A stretch of DNA of 64,000 nt from CALECP01 sp964389925 (GTDB lineage Bacteria; Chloroflexota; Anaerolineae; Promineifilales; Promineifilaceae). The first letter of the stretch is position 1. Each line of letters opens with the position of its first letter. Under the pieces are notes generated by a model. The model ran no database searches. It worked only from the letters and a program-made list of their open reading frames with translations, and was not told the origin of the DNA. Positions 27,224 through 35,133 of this stretch are shown here, piece after piece. A program made the position numbers and the translations under genes. Where the stretch lies: contig CAYMGE010000023.1 in the NCBI GenBank assembly GCA_964389925.1, forward strand, positions 3,361-67,360, in the 5' to 3' direction.

Positions 27224-28540
27224 ATGAGCGCAAATAATCCTTTTTTCCATCGGGGTGCAATTCGGCGTGCAGAAGAATTCTTCGGCCGAACCGCCCAAAT
27301 CACAGAAATTCTCGGTCTGCTGGGCAACGGTCAAAGCGTTTCGATCATCGGGCCACGACGTATCGGCAAAAGCTCTCTCATGCTACACCTCTCACGCAGC
27401 GCGGTGCGCGACGCTGCAAATCTTGCGCCGCCAGACGCGCTATTTATCCTCGTAGATTGCCAAGAGTTAGGCGGCTCACCACCGGAAGAAGTCTATGATG
27501 CGTTGTATACGGGGGTGCTGGATGCGGCCGAAGATGCCAACATTCTGCTCAAACCAGCGCGGCGACCGGGAACCTATCGCGCCCTAGATCGTGCGCTCAA
27601 CCAAGTCACCCAACAGGGGACAGCCATCGTTGTGCTGCTCGATGAGTTTGAGTTGCTCGCCGCCAATGAACAGCTTGGCCCCTATTTCTTTGCTCGTCTG
27701 CGCGGTCTGACCACCAAATATGGCCTCGCCTATGTGACTGCCAGCCAGCGGCCGCTGTATGCGATCACGGCCGATGAAGAGGTCTTAAGCTCACCATTTT
27801 TCAACATTTTCGTTACCTTGCAGTTGGGACTATTTTCACAACAGGAAGCGCAGGGATTACTTCAGCAACGACTCTCGACGACAGACATCTCCTTTGGACA
27901 AACGCTCTGCGATCATCTGCTCAATCTTGTTGGCGCACATCCCTTTTTCCTGCATGTCGCTGGCTATCATACCTTTCAGGCATTGAAGCAAGGCGTGGTC
28001 TTTGAGACAGCCACACAACGCGCTCAGATCGATGATGCTGTGGAGATTGAAGCCAACTCTCACATCAGCTATCTCTGGAACAACCTCGAACACGAAGAGC
28101 AGTACAGCCTTGCCACGCTTGACGGCTCTATCGATACTATTCGACTGCTCGAACAGCAGTGCCTCATCGCGCCCAGCAATGGCAATGGGTACGACTATAC
28201 AAGTGCGATTTTGCACCGCTTTGTTCGTCGCCAAGAGGTTGAGGGGTTGATTCAAGCTGGCCCCTTTGTCATCGACCCATCGCGTCATCAAATCAAGGCA
28301 ATGGGCAAAACAATGGCGTTAACGAACTCACAATTTGCCCTGCTCGTCCGCTTGGGTCAGAGCTTTGGGACGGTCGTACACGGGGAAGATTTGGAGCGTG
28401 CCGTTTGGGGTGAGGTGCTGGTCGATGATCCTGATCGGCTCAAAACGCTCATCAAACGCCTGCGTCGCGCTATTGAGCCATACAACGATTGGGTTGTCAG
28501 CGAACGTGGGGTTGGTTATGCGCTACGTCAGCCGAATTGA
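27224..28540 (+). CDS. P-loop ATPase with C-terminal OmpR-type winged helix (second copy of the plan)
   Basis: 438 residues. The ATPase domain has Walker A GPRRIGKSSL (about 44-53), Walker B AIVVLLDEFELL (about 145), and AYVTASQRPL as sensor region. The C-terminal 90 residues are a winged helix: DPSRHQIKAMGKTMALTNSQFALLVRL, then LERAVWGEVLVDDPDRLKTLIKRLRRAIEP, then SERGVGYALR, typical of OmpR-type DNA-binding domains. The layout is the same as the protein at 15295. Its stop overlaps the start of the tocopherol-cyclase-like gene (TGATG), so the two are translated together and probably work in one response. Confidence 0.82.
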   Translation: MSANNPFFHRGAIRRAEEFFGRTAQITEILGLLGNGQSVSIIGPRRIGKSSLMLHLSRSAVRDAANLAPPDALFILVDCQELGGSPPEEVYDALYTGVLDAAEDANILLKPARRPGTYRALDRALNQVTQQGTAIVVLLDEFELLAANEQLGPYFFARLRGLTTKYGLAYVTASQRPLYAITADEEVLSSPFFNIFVTLQLGLFSQQEAQGLLQQRLSTTDISFGQTLCDHLLNLVGAHPFFLHVAGYHTFQALKQGVVFETATQRAQIDDAVEIEANSHISYLWNNLEHEEQYSLATLDGSIDTIRLLEQQCLIAPSNGNGYDYTSAILHRFVRRQEVEGLIQAGPFVIDPSRHQIKAMGKTMALTNSQFALLVRLGQSFGTVVHGEDLERAVWGEVLVDDPDRLKTLIKRLRRAIEPYNDWVVSERGVGYALRQPN

Positions 28541-29511
28541 TGCACCAATTTATCCGCTCCACCCTCTCGCCGACCGCCTATCACGGAACCGATCAACCCG
28601 CGCCATTCTTTGAAGGTTGGTACTTCAAAATTGTCGATGTCAGTCAGCGCACAACGTTTGCGATCATTCCCGGTATCTACAAAGGCAAAGACGCGCATAG
28701 CTTTATCATGGTGTTGGACGGCCGAACACATGAGGTGACGACAACACGCTTCTCCGTCAACGACTTTCGCGCCGCAACAGACCGCTTTGCCGTGCAGATC
28801 GGCGGCAATCTGTTTACAGACCGCTCTCTGACACTCAACCTACCCCATTTGCAGGGCGACTTGCGTTTCAATGAGGTTACGCCGTGGCCTGTCACATTGG
28901 CTTCCCCCGGCATAATGGGCTGGTTCGCGTGGATGCCCTTTATGGAGTGCTATCACGGTGTTGTCAGCCTCGACCATACGATAGATGGCAGCTTGATAGC
29001 CAACGGCACACCGCTCGACTTCACAGGCGGGCGCGGCTACACTGAAAAAGATTGGGGGCGCAGCTTTCCACAAACGTGGATATGGGCGCAAGCAAATCAT
29101 TTTGAGCGCGTTGGGACATCGTTGACAGCTTCAATTGCGCGAATTCCGTTTAAGGGGCTAATTTTTCCCGGCTTCATTATTGGGCTGTGGCATGAGGGAA
29201 AGTTACATCGATTTACGACTTACGCGCAATCTAAGCTGGAAAAAGTTGAGGTCGCGCCGAATGAAGTGACGGTTTGTGTGCGAAATCGGCGGTATCGGCT
29301 GTGGTTCTCGGCCGAGCGTCAAACCACAGCCCTCCTCCCCGCTCCCACAAAAACAAACGGAATGGTTCCTATGGTCAACGAATCAGTTGCGGGAACAATC
29401 AAAATGCGACTCGCTACCCGACGTGGCAAAATCATCTATGAGGGAGAAAGTCGCAACGCCGGTTTAGAAATTGAAGGGGACACAACCATCTTGCAAAAAA
29501 GTTCGCAATGA
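28540..29511 (+). CDS. Tocopherol cyclase-like family protein
   Basis: 323 residues. The start at 28540 shares a base with the stop of the regulator (TGATG); an in-frame upstream start at 28489 would overlap the winged helix and is rejected. Family blocks are FFEGWYFKIVD near the N-terminus, FMECYHGVVSLDH, and GYTEKDWGRSFPQTWIWAQANHF in the middle, which characterise the tocopherol-cyclase-like superfamily. True VTE1 cyclases act on prenylated quinols in photosynthetic cells. In other bacteria the family has no proven substrate, so a lipid- or isoprenoid-related role is a guess. Confidence 0.75.
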   Translation: MHQFIRSTLSPTAYHGTDQPAPFFEGWYFKIVDVSQRTTFAIIPGIYKGKDAHSFIMVLDGRTHEVTTTRFSVNDFRAATDRFAVQIGGNLFTDRSLTLNLPHLQGDLRFNEVTPWPVTLASPGIMGWFAWMPFMECYHGVVSLDHTIDGSLIANGTPLDFTGGRGYTEKDWGRSFPQTWIWAQANHFERVGTSLTASIARIPFKGLIFPGFIIGLWHEGKLHRFTTYAQSKLEKVEVAPNEVTVCVRNRRYRLWFSAERQTTALLPAPTKTNGMVPMVNESVAGTIKMRLATRRGKIIYEGESRNAGLEIEGDTTILQKSSQ

Positions 29512-29515
29512 TTGC

Positions 29516-30688
29516 TTAACGCAAGCCAGTCAATCCACGCGCAATCACCATGCGCTGGATTTCGCTTGTCCCTTCGTAAATCTCGGTAATCTTCGCATCA
29601 CGGAAGTAACGTTCAATAGGCAACTCTTTGCTATAGCCCATACCGCCATGAATCTGAACGGCCTCGGTCGCGCAATACATCGCTGTTTCGCTCGCATACA
29701 GCTTGGCAATGCTCGCTTCCATTCCAAATCGGCCGCCATGCTTTTCAGTGTAAATTTCGGCGAGGGCAGCTTGATAACAAAGTAGGCGACTCGCATCAAC
29801 ACGACATTTCATGTCAGCCAGCTTTTGCTGAATCATCTGGAAAGAGCCGATGGGCTGTCCAAATGCCTCTCGCACCTTTGCATATTCAACGCTAGCATCG
29901 AGACACGCCTGTGCAATCCCCAAAGCTTGCGCCGCAATCCCAACACGTCCAGCATCCAGCACAGTCATGGCAATTTTGAAGCCGTCCCCCTCTTTCCCAA
30001 CGCGATTCTCGATAGGACACTCATAGTTGTCAAAGATGATTTCGCTCGTTGCGCTGGCACGAATACCGAGCTTTGGCTCCGTTTTGCCACGCTCAAAGCC
30101 CGGCTTATCCGTCTCGATGATGAAAGCTGAAATCCCTTTATGCTTTTTCTCTGGCTGTGTCATCGTGAACAGAACGACAAAGTCAGCATAAGGGGCCGAT
30201 GTCACCCATGATTTTCGGCCGTTGATGATGTAATGCGTGCCAGCCTCATTGAGAACAGCACGGCTTGCCATATTGCCCGCATCGCTGCCGCTCATTGGCT
30301 CTGTCAAACTATAGCTGCCAATCGCCTCACCCGTTGCAATAGGCGTGAGATATTTTTGCTTTTGTTCCTCCGTGCCAAATTTGATGAGACCATGCGAGAA
30401 AAGCGAGTTGTTGACCGACATAATTGTGCCGTGACTCGCATCAACCTTGCTGATCTCTTCCAGTGCTAGCACATAGGCCAGTACATCCATCTCAGCACCG
30501 CCATACGCTTCGGGGACATTGATGCCCATAAAACCGAGTTCTCCCATTTGGCGAACGGTTTCAAGCGGGAACTTACCGGTATGGTCGTGTTCTTCCGCGA
30601 TGGGCGCGATGCTATTTTGGGCAAAGTCGCGTGCGGCCGCACGGATCATTTCGTGTTCTTCTGTAATAAATGGAAAGTAGTTAGCCAT
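29516..30688 (-). CDS. Acyl-CoA dehydrogenase
   Basis: 390 residues, the standard length of the FAD-dependent acyl-CoA dehydrogenases that oxidise the alpha-beta bond of acyl-CoA and pass electrons to ETF. N-terminal helices (MIRAAARDFAQNSIAPIAEEHD), the FAD/substrate block IGSYSLTEPMSGSDAGNM, ITSAPYADF-type strand (WVTSAPYADFVVLF), and the C-terminal IHGGMGYSKELPIERYFRDAKITEIYEGTSEIQR are all present; the Glu in YEGTSE is the likely catalytic base. It looks most like short- or branched-chain members. It ends 5 nt from the convergent tocopherol-cyclase-like gene. Confidence 0.92.
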   Translation of the reverse strand: MANYFPFITEEHEMIRAAARDFAQNSIAPIAEEHDHTGKFPLETVRQMGELGFMGINVPEAYGGAEMDVLAYVLALEEISKVDASHGTIMSVNNSLFSHGLIKFGTEEQKQKYLTPIATGEAIGSYSLTEPMSGSDAGNMASRAVLNEAGTHYIINGRKSWVTSAPYADFVVLFTMTQPEKKHKGISAFIIETDKPGFERGKTEPKLGIRASATSEIIFDNYECPIENRVGKEGDGFKIAMTVLDAGRVGIAAQALGIAQACLDASVEYAKVREAFGQPIGSFQMIQQKLADMKCRVDASRLLCYQAALAEIYTEKHGGRFGMEASIAKLYASETAMYCATEAVQIHGGMGYSKELPIERYFRDAKITEIYEGTSEIQRMVIARGLTGLR

Positions 30689-30941
30689 TTTGTTTTCCTA
30701 GTGTTCGCGGCAGACCGCTTGATTTCGATTGTGTTGATTATAAATAGAGCGCAAACAGGAAACAAACATTTTCTGCTGTGTTGGTGAAATGCTTGTGCAT
30801 GATGTTTGCATATTTCACAATTTCTCCGATTGGGTAAATTGTATAGGCATTTGACCGATATAATATCTACTGGAAGATAGAGCAGTTCCTTGTTATTTTT
30901 TTGAATGTCCGTTGATATTCAGAGTTCAAATGGAGATAGAA

Positions 30942-32360
30942 ATGAGTTTATTTGTGAAAAAAGTGAGGCGGCAGATTGGGTTTATCAGTCTGCTGTTGAT
31001 GATAGTCATCTTGGGAGCGGCATGTGGGACATCGGCCGATGAATACGTTTACACGCCAACAGAAAACAGCGAGGTCGTTAGTGGTGCTTTTGAAGTGGTC
31101 GGCACACCGACAATTGCGGTTGCTGTGTCAGAGGTTCCAACGACGGGGATTACGGTCATTGCCGCGGTGCGTGCTGACTTGAGCGGGACGCTCTGGCAGT
31201 TACGGTCGCAAGACGGTCAACCAGTTAGCGCACAAATCACGTTGCAAATTGTTGGCAATCAGATAAGCGGATTGGGAGGCTGTAACACCTACTTTGCAAC
31301 CTATGAAGGGATTGAGAACTCTTTGCTCGTGGATGAAGTCGGCCGAACAGAGATTTTCTGTGAGCAAACGATGGAAGCCGAAAACAGCTATCTTGCAGCC
31401 TTAGAGTCTGCAATCAGCGCAACACGTGATAACTCCACAATGACCATTCAAACGCTGATGGGTGAGTTGGTTTTCAAGCCGGTTGGGGTTGTGGCGATGG
31501 AAAACGAGATGATGGCGACGGAAGAGGCGGCCGAAGTTGTGCCAACGCAGGCTGATGTTATCGTGGCGGAGATTGTGGATGGGACGGCTCAAGCAGAGGA
31601 GACAGCAGCAGTTGCTGAAGTGCCAACGGCCGAGCCTGTCGAAACAGACCTCATTTCAGGCAGTTATCTAATCGAACAGGTTCGACAAGGGGATATGGTG
31701 CGCCGCGTTGTCGATGGCGCACGCCCTTCCGAGATCACATTCGCAGCCGGCAACCTCTCTGGTCACGCGGGCTGCAACAACTTTAACGCCACCTATATGC
31801 TCAACGACAATCAGCTCACTATTAGCCCAATTGCTAGTACACGTATGGCATGTACCCCTGCACTGGCGGCACAGGAGCAAATGGTATTTGAGGCGTTACA
31901 AACGGCGCAAACGGTGCGGATACAAGGGCGTGATCTCATCATCGAACATGCGTCGGGAACGCTGCTGCTACGCTCAACTGAGCTGCTTGTCGAGGCGCAA
32001 CCACCAGTTGTTGGCGAGGGAACCCCCACCCCTGAAGCGACGACCAATCCTGAAGCGACCTTGCCTATCGTAACGGGATTCGATATTAATATCTTGAGTG
32101 CGGAAGCCGCTCGCATTGGGGTCAATGGTTTATTTTCCGACGGCTGTACTAGTGTTTCACATTCAGAGCAGGATGTGAATGGCTTCATCATCACATTCAA
32201 TGTGTTTGTTGAGCGTGATCCAACGCTCACTTGCATCCAGCAAGCGATCCCCTTCCGTGAATCCTTCGATTTTGAAATTGTCGATCTGCCGCCCGGTGAT
32301 TACACAGTCATCGTGAATGGGGCGCAGGGGTCATTTCGGTTAAATGACTTAGGAAATTAA
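30942..32360 (+). CDS. Lipoprotein with two META (HslJ-like) domains
   Basis: 472 residues from the ATG at 30942, with GGAG 6 nt upstream. The signal has a lipobox, MIVILGAAC, giving a lipid-modified Cys. Two META domains follow: one at about 75-160 (LSGTLWQLRSQDGQPV, GLGGCNTYFATYEG, EIFCEQTMEAENSYLAAL) and one at about 225-330 (GHAGCNNFNATYMLNDN, ARMACTPA-like STRMACTPALAAQEQMVFEAL). Each has the conserved GGCN or AGCN core. An Ala/Val/Glu-rich linker joins them. A C-terminal beta domain of about 90 residues is unknown. META proteins are linked to stress and envelope functions in other bacteria. Confidence 0.82.
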   Translation: MSLFVKKVRRQIGFISLLLMIVILGAACGTSADEYVYTPTENSEVVSGAFEVVGTPTIAVAVSEVPTTGITVIAAVRADLSGTLWQLRSQDGQPVSAQITLQIVGNQISGLGGCNTYFATYEGIENSLLVDEVGRTEIFCEQTMEAENSYLAALESAISATRDNSTMTIQTLMGELVFKPVGVVAMENEMMATEEAAEVVPTQADVIVAEIVDGTAQAEETAAVAEVPTAEPVETDLISGSYLIEQVRQGDMVRRVVDGARPSEITFAAGNLSGHAGCNNFNATYMLNDNQLTISPIASTRMACTPALAAQEQMVFEALQTAQTVRIQGRDLIIEHASGTLLLRSTELLVEAQPPVVGEGTPTPEATTNPEATLPIVTGFDINILSAEAARIGVNGLFSDGCTSVSHSEQDVNGFIITFNVFVERDPTLTCIQQAIPFRESFDFEIVDLPPGDYTVIVNGAQGSFRLNDLGN

Positions 32361-32397
32361 AAACGAGAACAGAGATATTAAGGAGGCGTATTTCGGG

Positions 32398-33531
32398 ATG
32401 CCAACTTCCGAAACACACCTCCCATCTATGCTTGAATTGAAGAAATATAAGCCTGATACAATCTTGACCATGAATAATTATGTCGATTTACGTTATCAAG
32501 GCTTGTGCGAGATTACAAACGAACATCTCCCATCACACCCCATTGAGCATCTCGATCTCACGGGCAATGCGCTGACTGAATTTCCCGCCACTATCGCCCA
32601 ACTCCCCCATTTGCGAACATTACGACTTGATGAAAATCACCTGAGTGAGTTGCCTAGCTCCATCGGCAACCTCACTCAGCTTGAGCAACTTTATGTTGAG
32701 AATAATCAACTCACTTCGCTTCCCAATGAAATCAGTGCGTTGCAAAATTTGCGTGTGCTACGAGTCCATGACAATCAGCTAGGCAAAATTCCTGATGCAG
32801 TCTGGCAGTTAACACAGTTGCGCTTTCTCTCGCTTGGCTCAAATCCGGTTGGAATACTGTCTGGCGAACTGGGAAAGTTGACTAATCTCGAACAGCTTTA
32901 CGTGCATGATATGGGGCTAGTGACGTTGCCTGATGTGTTCGGCCGCTTATCCAAGCTAAAAATCCTCGATTTGGGTCACAATCAGCTTGCCAGTTTGCCT
33001 GAAACGCTTTGGGAGTTGACACAGTTGGAGACGTTGTATTTGAGCGACAATCGGTTGGGGATTTTGGCGGAGGGTATCGGCCGATTGACCAACTTACGCT
33101 ATCTCGGTGCAACGGACAATCAACTCATCACACTACCTGACACCATTGCTCAACTCACGAAACTCATCGAATTGCGTCTGTACAAAAATTCTCTTGAGAG
33201 ATTGCCCTCTGTCATTGGCGAGCTTGCCAATCTTCGTGAATTGCATCTTGCCAACAATCCGCTCAAAGTTTTGCCCAAGGCCATTGGCAATCTGCAAGAG
33301 TTGACGCATCTTGACCTTCGCAACAACCAGCTCCGTTTTCTGCCAGCCTCTTTGGGTGATCTGGTTCAGTTGCAGTTTTTAGATCTCCGTGCAAACCGCT
33401 TGATCGATCTCCCAGATGAACTCGATCAGCTCTCAAATCTAAAAAAACTAGATCTGCGTTGGGTCAAATTAGCTCATTATCCCAGCTGGCTGGGCAAAAA
33501 AGGCGCAAAAAGTCATTTAGTGTATTTATAA
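32398..33531 (+). CDS. Leucine-rich-repeat protein
   Basis: 377 residues, with AGGAGG at 32381-32386. From about residue 50 to the end there are a dozen or so 23-residue LRRs of the LxxLxxLxLxxNxLxxLPxxI type (for example LRTLRLDENHLSELPSSIGN and LRELHLANNPLKVLPKAIGN). No signal peptide or membrane helix is seen, so it is probably cytoplasmic and a protein-binding scaffold. It follows the META lipoprotein by 37 nt and is likely cotranscribed. Its stop is 1 nt from a short repeat that has a second copy at 63680. Confidence 0.88.
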   Translation: MPTSETHLPSMLELKKYKPDTILTMNNYVDLRYQGLCEITNEHLPSHPIEHLDLTGNALTEFPATIAQLPHLRTLRLDENHLSELPSSIGNLTQLEQLYVENNQLTSLPNEISALQNLRVLRVHDNQLGKIPDAVWQLTQLRFLSLGSNPVGILSGELGKLTNLEQLYVHDMGLVTLPDVFGRLSKLKILDLGHNQLASLPETLWELTQLETLYLSDNRLGILAEGIGRLTNLRYLGATDNQLITLPDTIAQLTKLIELRLYKNSLERLPSVIGELANLRELHLANNPLKVLPKAIGNLQELTHLDLRNNQLRFLPASLGDLVQLQFLDLRANRLIDLPDELDQLSNLKKLDLRWVKLAHYPSWLGKKGAKSHLVYL

Positions 33532-33532
33532 A

Positions 33533-33565
33533 AAATCCCTGATAACGACGGCAACTGACTTCCGA
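33533..33565. repeat. 33-nt repeat, copy 1 (pairs with 63680-63712)
   Basis: The sequence AAATCCCTGATAACGACGGC and on to ACTTCCGA matches 63680-63712 at 28 of 33 positions. Here it lies directly after the LRR stop and just beyond the 3' end of the leftward 404-residue gene. At 63680 it lies within or after a truncated relative of that gene. It therefore travels with the gene and may mark the end of a mobile unit. Confidence 0.6.
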
Positions 33566-33569
33566 CCCC

Positions 33570-34784
33570 TCACACGCCAAAAAATATCCAGACATTACGT
33601 CCGCCAACTTTTTGATCGCGTATAAAACCACCTTTAGCTTTGCTCTCCACATACGAGCGACCGTCCGAGAAATAACGCTGATCAAATCGCACGTTCCCCC
33701 GTCTCCCTTGTTTGACGAGGTCTTGCAATTTTCTGTTCAAGCCTTTATTCGATTGGTCAATCACCCGAAATGGACATGTATAGCTATTTGGCAACTGACG
33801 CGCTAGCTGTCGCTGCCCATGCCTATCTTTAAAAACAAACGCTGCCCTACCATGTTGGTAGAGATGTTCTTGATAGCCATCTGGTGTAAAAGGTGCCCCA
33901 ACGCCCCAATTAACTTCCTTTTGGGTTTTGGTCACACCATCATAAGCACGCTGGGTGCGTTCTGGCACACCCGTTATCTGTTCTAATGTGGCACGGGAGA
34001 TTGGTGCCTCGCCCGTGTGTTGGGCAGCAAAAAAAGCTGCACGCACTGTCCCAACATTGTTTAACAAGGTCTCGCATGGCAACTCGACCATCTTGCGAGA
34101 AAAATGTAACACCTCCAAATTGATGGCAACTTGTGCCTGTCCAATGAGCCATAGTCGCCCACGCTCATCTCGCCGCCAAAACTCACCCTCGCCGTCTGCC
34201 AAAATTTGCCGCAAGCGCCGCCAGCCGCAAATTCGCCATTCGCTGTCTTTTTTCGTTAACGATTCTCTGAGCGTCGAAACGTCCACCCAGCCTCGTCCAT
34301 CTTTGTCGAATGCACGTATCAACAGCCAAACCCGTCCTGTTGCAACGACCTCTTCACGCAGCATCCCTGCGAGTAGTTGTGGTGATATTTGAATAGTTTC
34401 TGGGAGTGAAGGGGCTTCTACTTGTTGCTCCGAGGGTTGTTCTAGCTCATCTGTCGTTGCTTGTGCTTGTAACCGTGCGATGGTTTTCTCGCCTTCCTCA
34501 AATATCTTGTGAAGTGGGGCTAACCAAACGTTGACTGTATGTGTCTCCTCTGTTTTTTCATCGACAGGATCAGGTGATCTCTCTTCACGCACAGCCTCAT
34601 CTTGGCGTGTGAACACAGATGGCTTCACACCATGCTGCTCCCGCAGGGCAGCTAGCCGTATGTTCGCGGCGTGAAGTGATGAACTGATTGGTCGTTCACG
34701 ATTTGATTCAAGATGAGAGCCATTCGGCCGATTAGGAGTAGATAATCCATTGACGCATGGATCGGTGTATGGTATTCTTTTCAT
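33570..34784 (-). CDS. 404-residue protein of unknown function, accessory region
   Basis: I do not recognise the family. Residues 1-140 are polar and probably disordered. From about 145 the protein is ordered: QISPQLLAGMLREEVVATGRVWLLIRAF, then GRGWVDVSTLRESLTKKDSEWRICGWRRLRQIL, which could be winged-helix-like, then ISRATLEQITGVPERTQRAYD, a probable helix-turn-helix. The C-terminal part is basic (NRKLQDLVKQGRRGNVRFDQRYF). A DNA-binding or replication role would fit its position beside ParA/RHH genes and a recombinase but is not shown. Part of the middle (about RVAINLEVLHFSRKMVELPCET) has a relative at 63662-63913. Its 349-nt leader carries a terminator on the opposite strand. Confidence 0.65.
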   Translation of the reverse strand: MKRIPYTDPCVNGLSTPNRPNGSHLESNRERPISSSLHAANIRLAALREQHGVKPSVFTRQDEAVREERSPDPVDEKTEETHTVNVWLAPLHKIFEEGEKTIARLQAQATTDELEQPSEQQVEAPSLPETIQISPQLLAGMLREEVVATGRVWLLIRAFDKDGRGWVDVSTLRESLTKKDSEWRICGWRRLRQILADGEGEFWRRDERGRLWLIGQAQVAINLEVLHFSRKMVELPCETLLNNVGTVRAAFFAAQHTGEAPISRATLEQITGVPERTQRAYDGVTKTQKEVNWGVGAPFTPDGYQEHLYQHGRAAFVFKDRHGQRQLARQLPNSYTCPFRVIDQSNKGLNRKLQDLVKQGRRGNVRFDQRYFSDGRSYVESKAKGGFIRDQKVGGRNVWIFFGV

Positions 34785-34887
34785 ACAGTTTACGGGCTAC
34801 ACTAGGTGGAAACCTTTCCTCCCTGTTTGGAGTTCTGAGGTTGAATCACCATGGTTAAGTGTCACACCTATGTAGCCGAAACGGTTC

Positions 34888-34921
34888 AAGATGACTAGAG
34901 GCGGCACCCTCTGGTCTTTTT
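34888..34921 (+). terminator. Intrinsic terminator with no plus-strand gene before it
   Basis: AGACTAGAGG and CCTCTGGTCT form a stem of about ten pairs (one G-U) with a CGGCAC-type loop and are followed directly by TTTTT. The orientation is plus, against both neighbouring genes. Confidence 0.6.
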
Positions 34922-35064
34922 ATTTCTAGGGGTCAATAGCTAGTGCCATAGCTTCGCCCTACAAAACCGTGTGGTCTCGTCCACAAATTAAAAGTGCATT
35001 AATTAAATCCTTATTGAGACATTGCTCTTTAGTCAAAACGACAGCGTTATTGTAGTTTGCAATC

Positions 35065-35088
35065 GCAAGCTATAGAGAGATAGCTTGC
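35065..35088. repeat. 9-bp perfect inverted repeat
   Basis: GCAAGCTAT (35065-35073) and ATAGCTTGC (35080-35088) flank a 6-nt loop, 46 nt downstream of the DUF234-type ATPase stop. No U-tract follows, so it may be a 3' hairpin or a protein site. Confidence 0.5.
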
Positions 35089-35133
35089 ATACATAAATTC
35101 TTGCATTGATCTTACATTTGTTACATAGATGAC

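Larger units (their letters stand above)
34785..35133. other. 349-nt gap with an orphan plus-strand terminator and a hairpin
   Basis: No protein gene is seen. The gap contains an intrinsic terminator on the plus strand at 34888-34921 although both flanking genes run leftward, and a 9-bp perfect hairpin at 35065-35088. The left half is therefore a candidate for a plus-strand RNA antisense to the leader of the 404-residue gene. Confidence 0.45.
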
